From Roseococcus microcysteis (lineage in GTDB: Bacteria > Pseudomonadota > Alphaproteobacteria > Acetobacterales > Acetobacteraceae): a stretch of 64,000 nucleotides of DNA. The translations under genes and the position numbers were made by a program. The stretch spans positions 3,364,501-3,428,500 of the forward strand of contig NZ_CP061718.1 of assembly GCF_014764365.1 (NCBI RefSeq). Reading direction: 5' to 3'. The notes under the pieces were generated by a model. That model did no database searches and had not been told where the DNA came from. It was given only the letters and a program-made list of their open reading frames with translations. Of the stretch, positions 23,519-33,147 are shown piece after piece (the stretch's first letter is position 1; the number at the start of each line of letters is the position of its first letter).

Positions 23519-25009
23519 TTACTCGGCGGCCATGCGGACGGGCGCGGGCGCGAGGTCGCGCTCCGCCTCGGGCGCCTCGGCCACGGTGATGGTCTTGTAG
23601 ACGTTCCAGGCCATGAGCAGCGCGCCGGTCAGGTAGAGCACGCCACCCAGCACGCGGATCACGTAGTAGGGATGCATGGCGGCGACCGTCTCGACGAAGC
23701 TGTATTGAAGGAAGCCCAGCTCGTCATAGGCGCGCCACATGAGGCCCTGCATGATGCCCGAGACCCACATCGCGGTGATGTAGAGAACGATGCCGAGCGT
23801 GGCCAACCAGAAGTGCCACTCGATCAGCCGGGTGCTGTACATCTTCGCGCGCGACCACAGCGCCGGCACCAGCCAGTAGAGCGCGCCGAAGGTGATCAGC
23901 CCGTTCCAGCCGAGCGCGCCCGAATGCACGTGCCCGATGGTCCAGTCGGTGTAGTGCGACAGGCTGTTCACCGCGCGGATGGACATGACCGGGCCTTCGA
24001 AGGTGGACATGCCGTAGAAGGCGACGGCGGTGACGGAGAAGCGCAGCCCCGGATCGGTGCGGAGTTTGTCCCAGGCGCCCGACAGCGTCATGATCCCGTT
24101 GATCATGCCGCCCCAGGAGGGCATCCACAGCATCACCGAGAACACCATGCCCAGCGTCTGCGCCCAGTCGGGCAGGGCGGTGTAGTGCAGGTGGTGCGGG
24201 CCGGCCCAGATGTAGAGGAAGATGATGGACCAGAAGTGCACGATGGACAGCCGGTAGCTGTAGATCGGCCGGTTCGCCTGCTTCGGGATGAAGTAGTACA
24301 TCATGCCGAGGAAGCCCGCGGTCAGGAAGAAGCCCACCGCGTTGTGGCCATACCACCACTGGATCATCGCCCCCTGCACGCCGGCCGGCGCCGAGTAGGA
24401 GAAGCCGCTGCCCCAATGGATCGGCAGGGAGATGTTGTTGCCGATGTGCAGCATCGCCACCGTGATGATGAAGGCGAGCAGGAACCAGTTGGCCACGTAG
24501 ATATGCGGCTCCTCGCGCTTCACCAGCGTGCCGCCGAAGCCCACCAGATAGGTGACCCAGAGCACGGTCAGGAAGATGTCGATGAACCACTCGGGCTCGG
24601 CGTATTCCTTGCCCTGGCTGTAGCCCAGCACGTAGCTGAGTGCGGCCGAGACGATGAAGAACTGGTAGCCCCAGAAGATGAACCAGCCCATCTCCTCGCC
24701 GCCGAACAGCCGCGCGCGGCAGGTGCGCTGCACGATGTAGAGGCTGGTGCCGATCAACGCGCTGCCGCCGAAGGCGAAGATCACCGCGCTGGTGTGGACC
24801 GGCCGCAGCCGGCCGAAATGCGTCCATTCCAGGTCGAGGTTCAGCAGCGGCCAGGCCAGCTGGGACGCGATGACCACGCCCACCAGGAAGCCCACGATGC
24901 CCCAGAACATGGTGGCGATGGCGAAAGCGCGGATGGGGCCGTCCACGTAGTCGGGCATGGGTCTCGGGGCTGACATGGCCCCTGGTTGCGTGGCGCTCAG
25001 CGTGGCCAT
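23519..25009 (-). CDS. ccoN: cbb3 oxidase catalytic subunit CcoN
   Basis: The 496-residue protein has about 12 helices of a haem-copper oxidase, C family. Metal ligands are visible in [35 protein letters not shown] (the Tyr in WYGHN is family-typical) and [11 protein letters not shown] (CuB). The haem histidines lie in [15 protein letters not shown]. The subunit reduces O2 to water with high affinity. It is first in ccoNOQP and lies 122 bases from the FNR/FixK box. Confidence 0.97.
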   Translation of the reverse strand: MATLSATQPGAMSAPRPMPDYVDGPIRAFAIATMFWGIVGFLVGVVIASQLAWPLLNLDLEWTHFGRLRPVHTSAVIFAFGGSALIGTSLYIVQRTCRARLFGGEEMGWFIFWGYQFFIVSAALSYVLGYSQGKEYAEPEWFIDIFLTVLWVTYLVGFGGTLVKREEPHIYVANWFLLAFIITVAMLHIGNNISLPIHWGSGFSYSAPAGVQGAMIQWWYGHNAVGFFLTAGFLGMMYYFIPKQANRPIYSYRLSIVHFWSIIFLYIWAGPHHLHYTALPDWAQTLGMVFSVMLWMPSWGGMINGIMTLSGAWDKLRTDPGLRFSVTAVAFYGMSTFEGPVMSIRAVNSLSHYTDWTIGHVHSGALGWNGLITFGALYWLVPALWSRAKMYSTRLIEWHFWLATLGIVLYITAMWVSGIMQGLMWRAYDELGFLQYSFVETVAAMHPYYVIRVLGGVLYLTGALLMAWNVYKTITVAEAPEAERDLAPAPVRMAAE

Positions 25010-25130
25010 CCTTGCTGTCCTTCCTCATCAGGCGGCGCGTCTCGGCCGCCGGGGCGATGGAGGCGCGCGGCCACCGGGCCGGGCTGTTCTCCATGCGGCC
25101 GGAAACAAGCATCCCACTCCGTCAACGTCC

Positions 25131-25144
25131 TTGATTTGGATCAA
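25131..25144. promoter_or_regulatory. FNR/FixK-type box
   Basis: TTGATTTGGATCAA matches the TTGAT-N4-ATCAA consensus at every fixed position and is symmetric. It lies 122 bases upstream of the ccoN ATG and 66 bases upstream of the divergent DUF2189 ATG, in a 200-base gap. cbb3 operons of alphaproteobacteria are commonly activated through such boxes under low oxygen. The regulator itself is not in the window. Confidence 0.88.
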
Positions 25145-25209
25145 CCGCATGGTGCGATGCGGCGATGCTATAAGCGGCGCGCAAGCCGAGCAGCGCAGGG
25201 CCACCCGAC

Positions 25210-25995
25210 ATGAGCACCGAGACCACCGCCGAAGTGATGCCCATCACGGGCCGCATCCGACGTATCGCGACCGACCGTCCCTGGACCTGGCTGACGCTGG
25301 GCTGGCGCGACATGATGGCGAACAAGCCCATCAGCCTCGCCTATGGGGCGGTGCTGACCCTGGCCGGCTGGGTGCTGGCCCTGCTGCTGTTCGAGATCGG
25401 CACCGCCTGGGCCATCCTGCCCGCCACGGCCGGCTTCTTCATCATGGCGCCGATCCTGGCCGCGGGCCTCTATGAGGTGAGCCGCCGCCGCGCGGCGGGC
25501 GAGGCGGTCACGCTGGCCGAGGCCGTCGCGGGCTTCCGCCGCAACCCCACGCAGATCGCGATGATGGGCGTGACGCTGCTGGTCCTGCACCTGTTCTGGA
25601 CGCGCATCGCGGGGCTGCTCTTCGCGCTGTTCTTCGGCATCAACTTCGCGCCCAGCCTCGCGCAGCTGCCGCTGGCCATGCTGCAGAGCGATCAGCTGCT
25701 GCCCTTCCTGGTGGTGGGCACGGGCTTCGGCTTCGTGCTGGCCGCGGTCACCTTCGCGGTGGCCGCCATCTCCATCCCGATGCTGCTGGACAAGCCGGAG
25801 GTGAGCTTCCTGGAGGCCGCCACCGTCTCCATCCAGGCGGTGATGGAGAATTGGCGGGCCATGGCGCTCTGGGCCGGGCTGATCGTGGTGTTCACCGGGC
25901 TGGCGCTGGTGCCCTTCTTCCTCGGCCTCGTGATCGTGATGCCGTTGATCGGGCATGCCACCTGGCACGCCTACAAGGACCTCGTCGCGCGGTAG
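25210..25995 (+). CDS. DUF2189 integral membrane protein
   Basis: The 261-residue product has about six hydrophobic helices. It shows the DUF2189 pattern: a cytoplasmic N-terminus, WRDMMANKPISLAYG near residue 35, GFFIMAPILAAGLYEVSRR and VIVMPLIGHATWHAYKDLV at the end. The biochemical role is unknown. It is divergent from ccoN and its start is 66 bases from the FNR/FixK box. Such proteins are often encoded beside respiratory genes, so low-oxygen control is plausible here. Confidence 0.85.
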   Translation: MSTETTAEVMPITGRIRRIATDRPWTWLTLGWRDMMANKPISLAYGAVLTLAGWVLALLLFEIGTAWAILPATAGFFIMAPILAAGLYEVSRRRAAGEAVTLAEAVAGFRRNPTQIAMMGVTLLVLHLFWTRIAGLLFALFFGINFAPSLAQLPLAMLQSDQLLPFLVVGTGFGFVLAAVTFAVAAISIPMLLDKPEVSFLEAATVSIQAVMENWRAMALWAGLIVVFTGLALVPFFLGLVIVMPLIGHATWHAYKDLVAR

Positions 25996-26018
25996 GAGCC
26001 GTTCAGGCGGCCGATTCA

Positions 26019-26044
26019 CGTCCTCGGTGATGCCACCGAGGACG
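26019..26044. terminator. symmetric hairpin between convergent genes
   Basis: CGTCCTCGGTG at 26019-26029 pairs perfectly with CACCGAGGACG at 26034-26044 around ATGC. It sits in the 64-base gap between the convergent DUF2189 and gltS genes. No T-run follows on either strand, so termination by this stem alone is uncertain. Confidence 0.5.
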
Positions 26045-26059
26045 ATCGGGCGCCTGCTG

Positions 26060-27235
26060 CTATCTGGCGAACAGGGGCAGCACCAGGATCAGGCTCAGCA
26101 GCAGGGCGTTCGCCAGCGTGACGAACAGCCCCGCCGTGAGCGAGACGATGAGGATGGCGCGCGGCATGGGGCCGTGGCGGTTCTCCATCTCGCGCATGGT
26201 GGCCACGGCGGTCGCGGTGGAGCCGATGGCGAAGCCGAAGAAGCCCGCGGCGCAGACCGCGGCCTCGGCGTCGCGGCCCATCACGTGGAACACCAGCCAG
26301 CGCGCGAAGAGGGCGGTGGCCAGCGTCTGCGCCGCCAGCAGCAGCAGCAGCGGGCCGGCCAGCGCCACCAGCTCCCACAGGCGCAGCGCCGCCATGGCGA
26401 GTGCGAGGAACAGCGCGAGCGTGACACCCGACAGCGCCTCCAGCGCGGGCGGCGGAGGCGGTTGGCGCAGTGGCGCCAGGATGAGGTTCCGCAACAGCAC
26501 GCCCGCCAGCAGCGCCCAGAGGAAATCGGGCAAAGTCACCGGCCAGTTCCGCGCCAGCGGCACCAGCGCCAGGGCGGCCGCCACGCAGAGCAGCACAAGG
26601 GCGAGGGTCGGCGCCAGCGCGGCCTCATCCGGGCGGCGGGGCGGGGGCGGGGGCGAATCGTCGCCGGCCGGGCCGAAAGCGCCGCCCCCCAGCCCGCGCG
26701 CCACCGGCCCCGCCAGCAGCCCGCCGATGACGATGCCAAGCGTGGAGGCCGCCACCGCCAGTTCCAGCGCCGCCGGCAGGCCGTAGTCGCGCGCGAAGAG
26801 CGCCCCGAAGGCCGCCCCCGTGCCATGCCCGCCCACCAGCGTGACCGAGCCCGCCAGCAGCCCGATCAGCGGGTCGAGGCCGAGTGCCAGCGCCAGCCCC
26901 ACCCCCAGCGCGTTCTGCGCCAGGATCAGCGCCACGGTCAGCAGGGCGAAGCGGGCCAGCAGCGCGCCGCCTTGCAGCAATTGCCGCAGGTCGGCCGAGA
27001 GGCCCACCGTGGCGAAGAAGGCCAGCAGCATGGGCTCGCGGATGGCGGCGCTGGTCTCGGGCACGGGCGCGCCCGCCAGATGCAGCAGCGCCACGCCCAG
27101 CGCCCAGGCCGTGCCGCCCGAGACGGGTTCGGGGATGTGCCAGCGTGTCAGCGCCGGAAAGCCCCGGTGCAGCGCCCGGCCGAGCAGGATGACCAGGGCG
27201 GCCACCGCCAGGCTGCCCACCGCGTCCAGCGCCAT
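26060..27235 (-). CDS. gltS: sodium/glutamate symporter GltS
   Basis: From ATG 27235 the product is 391 residues with about ten helices in two inverted halves, as in the ESS family. The first half holds HIPEPVSGG and LVGGHGTGAAFG; the second holds FGFAIGSTATAVATMREM. Between them is a Pro/Gly-rich loop (about 180-200). GltS imports glutamate with Na+. Longer in-frame starts run into the amidase gene and are rejected. Confidence 0.92.
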   Translation of the reverse strand: MALDAVGSLAVAALVILLGRALHRGFPALTRWHIPEPVSGGTAWALGVALLHLAGAPVPETSAAIREPMLLAFFATVGLSADLRQLLQGGALLARFALLTVALILAQNALGVGLALALGLDPLIGLLAGSVTLVGGHGTGAAFGALFARDYGLPAALELAVAASTLGIVIGGLLAGPVARGLGGGAFGPAGDDSPPPPPRRPDEAALAPTLALVLLCVAAALALVPLARNWPVTLPDFLWALLAGVLLRNLILAPLRQPPPPPALEALSGVTLALFLALAMAALRLWELVALAGPLLLLLAAQTLATALFARWLVFHVMGRDAEAAVCAAGFFGFAIGSTATAVATMREMENRHGPMPRAILIVSLTAGLFVTLANALLLSLILVLPLFAR

Positions 27236-27267
27236 GAAATTCCTCAACCCCTTGTCAGGGAGAGCAC

Positions 27268-28083
27268 TTACACCGGCGCGGCCAGCGTCTCCACACCCGC
27301 CACGCGCGGGCCGGCCAGATAGCGGTTCACCGCGCCGGCCAGGGCGCGGGCCAGGCGCGCGCGGTGGGCCGGGGTGTTCAGCAGCGCCTCGTCGCGCGGG
27401 TGGGAGAGGAACCCGCCCTCGACCAGCACGGCCGGCACGTCGGGCGCCTTCAGCACCACGAAGCCCGCGCGGCGGTGCGGCTGGTTCAGCAGTTGGAAAT
27501 CGCCTTCCAGCGCGTTCACCGCCAGCCGGGCGACACGGGTGGAGGCGGCATGCGTCTCCTGCCGCATGAGGCTGAGCAGGATGCGCTGCACCTCGGGCGA
27601 GACGGAGGGCAGGCGCAGCCCGCCCGCGCGGTCGGCCAGGTTCTCGCGCCGGGCGAGTGCGGCGGCCAGCGCGTCCGAGGCATCCTCCGAAAGGGTGTAG
27701 ACCGAGGCGCCGCGCAGCCCCGAGGCCTGGCCCGGCGGGGCGGCATCGGCGTGCAGCGAGACCAGCAGCGCGGCCTCCTGGTCCCGCGCCACCTGCACGC
27801 GGCGGCCGAGCGGCACGAAGACGTCGCGCCCGCGCGTCAGCACCACGCGGCAGCGGCCGCCGGCCAGGAGCTGGCGGCGCAGTTCGATGGCCAGCGCCAG
27901 CGTGATGCGCTTTTCCTGGGTGCCGCCGGGGCCGATGGCCCCCGGATCGGCCCCGCCATGGCCCGGATCGAGCACCACCACGGGCAGCCTGGCGGCCGGG
28001 CGGCGCTGGGCCGCGGCGGGCGAGGCGCCCCATGCCAACCCCGCCATGGCGGCGAGCCAGGCCCGCCGATGCATATCCTTCAT
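27268..28083 (-). CDS. N-acetylmuramoyl-L-alanine amidase, AmiC type
   Basis: From ATG 28083 the product is 271 residues: a signal with Arg pair (MHRRAWLAAMAGLAWGASPAA), then an Amidase_3 domain. Zinc-site signatures are VVVLDPGHGGADPG (His 42), LLVSLHADAA and AVLVEGGFLSHPRDEALL with the catalytic Glu. It cleaves the amide between muramic acid and the stem peptide in the periplasm. It is divergent from rne, an arrangement seen in many alphaproteobacteria. Confidence 0.92.
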   Translation of the reverse strand: MKDMHRRAWLAAMAGLAWGASPAAAQRRPAARLPVVVLDPGHGGADPGAIGPGGTQEKRITLALAIELRRQLLAGGRCRVVLTRGRDVFVPLGRRVQVARDQEAALLVSLHADAAPPGQASGLRGASVYTLSEDASDALAAALARRENLADRAGGLRLPSVSPEVQRILLSLMRQETHAASTRVARLAVNALEGDFQLLNQPHRRAGFVVLKAPDVPAVLVEGGFLSHPRDEALLNTPAHRARLARALAGAVNRYLAGPRVAGVETLAAPV

Positions 28084-28736
28084 ATGGTCGCGCCCCCCAG
28101 CGCGGCGGCGTGACCCCCCGATCACGCCAGGGGGCAGTCTAGCCTGAAGCGCCCCCGGAATCCACCTTCGGCTGCCTTCGCGCCGGGCAAACCGCCCGTT
28201 GGCTGGGCAGGGCCAGGGGAAAACCTGGGCGCGATGGCAATGGGCGCCTTGTGGGACGGGGGCGCGGCGCGTAAGGTGAACCGCCCCAGCGATAGGTGTT
28301 GCGGGCGGAACGGGGCAGGCGGCAGACGCGCCACCCCTGTCGCGGCCTGGTCCGATGCCCCCTCCCGGAAGGGAGACCGGCGGCGCCATCCCTGACAAGG
28401 GGGGCGGGCCGGGCAGGCATCCACCACAATCCGTGACCTGTTCCGCCGGTCTCATCCGCGGTGCATGAGTCCTGCCGTCCGCGGCGGGGCCTGCCGCACT
28501 ATCGCCCGCCCGTGTCGGGCGCACATGAGTGGGGGTGCAGCCATTGGGCCTGCCAGCCCGCCGCGCGCGCAGCGCCGGCACCGCCAACGGCAGGCCCCCG
28601 AGCGAGGAAAGACGCCCGATGTCCCCGACATCGCCGGATGGCCAATCCCGCCCGGACTCCGTCCCTTCCTTCCCATTGCGCGCCCTCCCTGCCCTGGCCC
28701 TGCGCCGGGCGGGCCTGCGCGCGGAGTTTTTCCCGC
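28084..28736 (+). promoter_or_regulatory. long rne leader and amidase upstream region
   Basis: These 653 bases between the amidase and RNase E starts hold no supported gene; open frames here lack homology or ribosome sites. Short palindromes are scattered, for example CCTCCCGGAAGGGAG near 28369. rne mRNA leaders in enterobacteria are long, structured and cut by RNase E itself for feedback control. The same could apply here, but this is inference. GGAG lies about ten bases before the rne ATG. Confidence 0.45.
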
Positions 28737-31685
28737 ATGACCAAGCGCATGTTGATCGACGCCGCCCACCCGGAGGAGACCCGGGTGGTCGTCATGGATG
28801 GCCACCGCGTTGACGAATTCGACCTGGAGGCCGCCAATCGCCTCCCGCTGAAGGGCAATATCTACCTGGCCCGGGTGGTCCGGGTCGAACCCAGCCTGCA
28901 GGCCGCCTTCGTCGAATATGGCGGCAACCGCCACGGCTTCCTCGCCTTCGGCGAAATCCACCCCGACTACTACCAGATCCCCGTCGCCGACCGGCAGAAG
29001 CTGATCGAGGCGCAGGAGGCCGAGGCCCGCGAGGAAGCCGAGGCCGAGGCCCGCGAGGAAGAGCGTCGCGTCCAAAGGGAGACCCAGCGCGAGGCGCAAA
29101 AGGAAGCCCAGAAGGAAGGCCAGCGCGCCGCCGCCAAGGCCATGGCCGAGCAGCGCCGCGCCGCCGCCCAGGCCATCCTGGACGCGACGCCGGGCTCCGA
29201 AGCGCCCGTCGAGGACCTGCCCGAGGGCGAGGTGGCCGAGGCCCTGGCCGCCGAACTCGCCGCCGAGGATGCCGCCCGCGCCCGCGACGCCGAGGAGGCC
29301 GCCGGCGAGGAAACCCTGCCCGACGACGTGGTGGCCGAGGCCGGCGCCGATGAGGGCGAGGGCGGCGACGGCCAGGAGGAGGGCGAGGAGCCCTCCGGCC
29401 GCGTGGAAATCCTGCCCCCCTCCGACAGCCCGCGCCCCGAGACCATCGGCGTGAACGAAGGCGATGCCGAGGGCGATGCGGAGGCCGAGGCCGAGGAACA
29501 GGCGCGCGAGCGCCGCTCCTCCCCCCGCTTCCTGCGGAACTACAAGATCCAGGAGGTCATCCGTCGCCGCCAGATCCTGCTGATCCAGGTGGTGAAGGAG
29601 GAGCGCGGGTCGAAGGGCGCGGCGCTCACCACCTATATCTCCCTGGCCGGGCGCTTCTCCGTGCTGATGCCGAATTCCCCGCGCGGCGGCGGCGTGTCGC
29701 GCAAGATCACCTCGGCCGCCGACCGGCGCCGCCTGCGCGAGGTGATCGAGGAGCTGGAGATGCCCAAGGGCATGTCCCTCATCGTCCGCACCGCGGGCGC
29801 GCAGCGGCCCAAGCCCGAGATCCGGCGCGACTGCGAATACCTGCTGCGCCTGTGGGACGGCATCCGCGAACGGACGCTGGCCAGCACCGCGCCCGCGCTG
29901 ATCTATGAGGAAGCGGACCTCATCAAGCGCTCCATCCGCGACGGCTATGCCCGCGACATGGACGAGATCTTCGTCGAGGGCGACGAGGCCTACGCCCAGG
30001 CGCGCGAATTCATGGGCATGCTGATGCCCGAGCACCTGGGCAAGATCAAAGCCTATCGCGACGGCGCCGTGCCGCTCTTCTCGCGCTTCCAGGCCGAGGC
30101 GCAGCTGGATGCCATGCACGACCCGAATGTGCAGCTGAAGTCGGGCGGCTACATCGTCATCAACCAGACCGAGGCGCTGGTGGCGATTGACGTGAACTCC
30201 GGCCGCTCCACGCGCGAGCGCAACATCGAGGACACGGCGCTCAAGACCAACATCGAGGCGGCGGAGGAGATCGCGCGGCAGCTGCGCCTGCGCGACCTCG
30301 CCGGGCTGATCGTGATCGACTTCATCGACATGGACAGCAACCGCGCCAACGCGCTGGTCGAGAAGAAGCTGAAGGACGCGCTGCGCCATGACCGCGCGCG
30401 CATCCAGGTGGGCCGCATCAGCCATTTCGGCCTGCTGGAGATGTCGCGGCAGCGGCTGCGGCCCTCGCTGGCCGAGACCACCTTCATCACCTGCCCGCAT
30501 TGCCAGGGCCGCGGCGTGGTCCGCAACATCGAGAGCAGCGCGCTGGCCGCGCTGCGCGCCGTCGAGGAAGAGTGCGCCAAGCGCCGCGCCGCCGAGATCA
30601 CGGTGCGCGTGACCAGCGCCGTGGCGCTCTATCTGCTGAACCGCAAGCGCGACCGCCTGGCCGATATCGAGGCGCGCTGGGGTGTCACCGTGCTGTTCGA
30701 GCCCGACGACACGCTGATGGGCGCCGAGACGCGCATCGAGCGCAGCAAGGCCCCGCCGCCGCCGCCGGCCGAGGAGCGGCCCAGCGCGCTGCGGATGGAT
30801 TTCGCGCCCCAGCCCGAGGAAGCCGAGGAAGAGGCCGAGGAGGGCGAGGCCGAAGCACCGGCCGAAGCCGCCACCACCTCCGCCAATGGCGAGGAGAACG
30901 GCCGCCGCCGCCGTCGCCGCCGTGGCCGTGGCCGCCGCGAGAATGGCGATGCCGGGCAGGCCTCCGAAGGAAGCCCGGAAGGTGAGGGCGAGGCGGACGG
31001 CGAGGGCGAGGCCCCCGAGGCCAAGGCGGCCCCCGAGGCGTCGGACGCCGAGGCCACGCCCGACGAACCCTCCGCCGAGGGCGAGGAGGAGGCCAACCGC
31101 CGCCGTCGCGGCCGTCGTGGCGGTCGCCGCCGGCGCGAGGGCGAGGCGCCTGAGGGTGGCTCCCCCGCCCCTGCCACGCGTGAGGCCAAGGGCTACGAAG
31201 GCCCCACCCCGGCCGACCCCTTCGCGGGCACCTCGGACGGGCTGATGGCGGCGATGGAAGCGGCCGAAGCCGCGGCCGAGGCGGCGCTGGCCGCCGCGCG
31301 CGCGCCCCGGGCTCGCCCCGCGTCGGCGCCTGAGCCCGCGGCGGCGCCTGAGCCCTCGGCGGCGCCTGAGACGGTGACGCTGATGGTCGAGGCGGAAGCC
31401 GTCGCGGCCGCCGAGGTGGCGCCCGTTGACGTGGCACCCGCAGAGGTGGTGGCCGAGGCAGCGCCCGAGACGGCGCCGGTGGCCGAGGCCGCCCCGGTGG
31501 AGAGCCCCGTGGCGGAAGCGCCGGTCGTGGCGGCGCCTGCTCCGGAACCCGTCGCGGCGCCCGCCCCCGAACCCGCGGCGCCCGAACAACCCACCGGCCC
31601 TGTCATCGGCCCCGCCATCATGCCCAAGCCCGTCGAGGAAGTGGCCGCCGCCGCCCCGCGTCGTGGCGGCTGGTGGAAGAAATGA
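28737..31685 (+). CDS. rne: ribonuclease E
   Basis: From ATG 28737 (MTKRMLIDAAHPEETRVVVM) the product is 982 residues. The S1 domain is split: residues 36-87 and about 262-290 flank a charged, Glu/Ala-rich insert of roughly 175 residues. The catalytic core has AIDVNSGRSTRERNIEDTA near residue 484 and VIDFIDMDSNRANALVEKK. The zinc-link is CPHCQGRG near residue 585. The tail carries two Arg-rich patches (GRRRRRRRGRGRRENG, RRRRGRRGGRRRREG) and an Ala/Pro/Glu-rich end, expected to bind RNA and degradosome partners. It starts most mRNA decay. Confidence 0.95.
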   Translation: MTKRMLIDAAHPEETRVVVMDGHRVDEFDLEAANRLPLKGNIYLARVVRVEPSLQAAFVEYGGNRHGFLAFGEIHPDYYQIPVADRQKLIEAQEAEAREEAEAEAREEERRVQRETQREAQKEAQKEGQRAAAKAMAEQRRAAAQAILDATPGSEAPVEDLPEGEVAEALAAELAAEDAARARDAEEAAGEETLPDDVVAEAGADEGEGGDGQEEGEEPSGRVEILPPSDSPRPETIGVNEGDAEGDAEAEAEEQARERRSSPRFLRNYKIQEVIRRRQILLIQVVKEERGSKGAALTTYISLAGRFSVLMPNSPRGGGVSRKITSAADRRRLREVIEELEMPKGMSLIVRTAGAQRPKPEIRRDCEYLLRLWDGIRERTLASTAPALIYEEADLIKRSIRDGYARDMDEIFVEGDEAYAQAREFMGMLMPEHLGKIKAYRDGAVPLFSRFQAEAQLDAMHDPNVQLKSGGYIVINQTEALVAIDVNSGRSTRERNIEDTALKTNIEAAEEIARQLRLRDLAGLIVIDFIDMDSNRANALVEKKLKDALRHDRARIQVGRISHFGLLEMSRQRLRPSLAETTFITCPHCQGRGVVRNIESSALAALRAVEEECAKRRAAEITVRVTSAVALYLLNRKRDRLADIEARWGVTVLFEPDDTLMGAETRIERSKAPPPPPAEERPSALRMDFAPQPEEAEEEAEEGEAEAPAEAATTSANGEENGRRRRRRRGRGRRENGDAGQASEGSPEGEGEADGEGEAPEAKAAPEASDAEATPDEPSAEGEEEANRRRRGRRGGRRRREGEAPEGGSPAPATREAKGYEGPTPADPFAGTSDGLMAAMEAAEAAAEAALAAARAPRARPASAPEPAAAPEPSAAPETVTLMVEAEAVAAAEVAPVDVAPAEVVAEAAPETAPVAEAAPVESPVAEAPVVAAPAPEPVAAPAPEPAAPEQPTGPVIGPAIMPKPVEEVAAAAPRRGGWWKK

Positions 31686-32470
31686 GCGCGCCGCCCGTCC
31701 TGGTCTCGCGCGAGGGGCCGGTCGTGCATGTCACGCTCAACCGGCCCGAGCGGCGCAACGCCATCGGCGGCGGCATGGGCGAGGCGCTGGACGAGGTGAT
31801 CGCCTCCCTCGCCACCGACCGTGACGCGCGCGCCGTGGTGCTGCGCGGCGCGGGCGGGCATTTCTGCGCCGGGCTCGACCTCTCCGAGGTCGGGCAGGGC
31901 AGCCCGGAGGAACGGCTGGCCGGTGGCCAGGCGCGCAACCGCGCCATCGGCGAGCGTTTCCGCAAGCTGTCCGCCCTGCCGCAGGTGGTGATCGCGGCGG
32001 TGGAGGGCGCGGCCCATGCCGGCGGCCTCGGCTTCGTCTGCGCCGCCGACCTGGCCTTCGCCACGGCGGATGCGCGCTTCGCCGCGCCCGAGGTGCGGCG
32101 CGGCCTGGTGCCCGCGCAAATCCTGCCCTGGCTGGTGCGCCGCATGGGCCGCAGCCAGGCCACGCGGCTTGTGCTGGAAGGCCGGGTTGTGGATGCGCCC
32201 GCCGCCTTCCGCATGGGGCTGCTGCACGAGGTGGTGGCGGACCGCGCGGCCCTCGACGCCCTGCTGGCCGAGGTGCTGTCCGCCCTGCGCGAAGGCGCCC
32301 CCGGCGCCTTGGCCGAGACCAAGGGGCTGCTGGCGGCCCTCGGCCCCATCTCGCCCGAGGGCTATGCCGAGGCGGGTGTGGCCGCCTTCGCCCGCACCGC
32401 CGCCGGCCCCGAGGCCGAGGAAGGCATCGCCGCCTTCCGCGAGAAGCGCCGCCCCGCCTGGGCGGGCTGA
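31682..32470 (+). CDS. enoyl-CoA hydratase/isomerase family protein
   Basis: From ATG 31682, overlapping the rne stop as ATGA, the product is 262 residues. The crotonase fold shows VTLNRPERRNAIGGGM, the oxyanion-hole segment GAGGHFCAGLDLSEV and AVEGAAHAGGLGFVCAADLAFA. A hydratase Glu is expected soon after that segment, but ATADARFAAPEVRRGLVPA has Glu only in PEVRRG, so the exact reaction is open. Coupling to rne is probably positional rather than functional. Confidence 0.88.
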   Translation: MSAPPVLVSREGPVVHVTLNRPERRNAIGGGMGEALDEVIASLATDRDARAVVLRGAGGHFCAGLDLSEVGQGSPEERLAGGQARNRAIGERFRKLSALPQVVIAAVEGAAHAGGLGFVCAADLAFATADARFAAPEVRRGLVPAQILPWLVRRMGRSQATRLVLEGRVVDAPAAFRMGLLHEVVADRAALDALLAEVLSALREGAPGALAETKGLLAALGPISPEGYAEAGVAAFARTAAGPEAEEGIAAFREKRRPAWAG

Positions 32471-32486
32471 ATTCTTCGGCGGGGGG

Positions 32487-32513
32487 TGTAACCTCCGCCG
32501 CGCCCGCGCCGAA
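32487..32513 (+). promoter_or_regulatory. SigF-type ECF promoter
   Basis: TGTAACC (32487-32493), exactly 16 bases, then CGAA (32510-32513). This equals the motif I recall as reported for SigF of Caulobacter crescentus. It lies 38 bases before the start of the sigma factor gene, consistent with autoregulation. Confidence 0.65.
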
Positions 32514-32550
32514 AACATGGCGTGAACGCCGCGAAACCGGGCTAGGCTCC

Positions 32551-33147
32551 ATGTCCCATGCCCAACCTCTTTGTCTGATGCTGGCCTCCGGACAGGCGGC
32601 GCGCGATGCGCGCGACCTGCGCTGGTCCGCCCTCATGGGCGCGGCCCAGGAGGGGGATGGGGCGGCCTATGCGACGCTGCTGGCGGAATGCCTGCCCTTG
32701 CTGCGCGCCATCTGCCGCGCCCGGCTGCGCGACGCGACCGAGGCCGAGGACGCCGTGCAGGACACGCTGCTGACCCTGCACCGCGTGCGCCACACCTATG
32801 ACCCCGCGCGCCCCTTCCGCCCCTGGGTGGCCGCCATCGCGGAGCGCCGGGCGCTCGACCGGGCACGCCGGCGCGGCCGTCAGGTGGCGCGCGAGACCCT
32901 GCTGGACGACGCGGCCGAGCTGGGCGCCGAAGGCGAGGCCGAGGAACGCCTGGCCGCCCGCCAGCTGCGCGAGGCGGTGGGCGGGCTGCCCCAGGCCCAG
33001 CGCACCGCGCTGCAACTCACGAAGATCGAGCAGCTTTCGCTCCAGGAGGCGAGCGCGCGTTCGGGCATGAGCATCGGCGCGCTGAAGGTCGCCACCCACC
33101 GCGCCCTGCACAGTCTGCGGCGCCGGCTGACCGGAGATGCGCCATGA
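32551..33147 (+). CDS. ECF RNA polymerase sigma factor, SigF-like
   Basis: The 198-residue product has sigma region 2 (AAQEGDGAAYATLLAECLPL, then RLRDATEAEDAVQDTLLTLH) and region 4 (LPQAQRTALQLTKIEQLSLQ, then EASARSGMSIGALKVATHRA). It lacks regions 1 and 3. Its stop overlaps the start of an NrsF-type membrane protein, the usual partner of SigF-like factors. In Caulobacter this system responds to chromium and cadmium. GTAACC-N16-CGAA lies just upstream. Confidence 0.9.
   Translation: MSHAQPLCLMLASGQAARDARDLRWSALMGAAQEGDGAAYATLLAECLPLLRAICRARLRDATEAEDAVQDTLLTLHRVRHTYDPARPFRPWVAAIAERRALDRARRRGRQVARETLLDDAAELGAEGEAEERLAARQLREAVGGLPQAQRTALQLTKIEQLSLQEASARSGMSIGALKVATHRALHSLRRRLTGDAP

Noticed and set aside
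26060-28033. Extended 657-codon gltS frame
   Set aside because: The extra N-terminal sequence is the antisense of the amidase gene and has no helices of the transporter; ATG 27235 gives the family length.
31673-31681. Start of the enoyl-CoA hydratase at 31673
   Set aside because: It would lie deeper in rne; the ATGA overlap at 31682 gives a normal family N-terminus.
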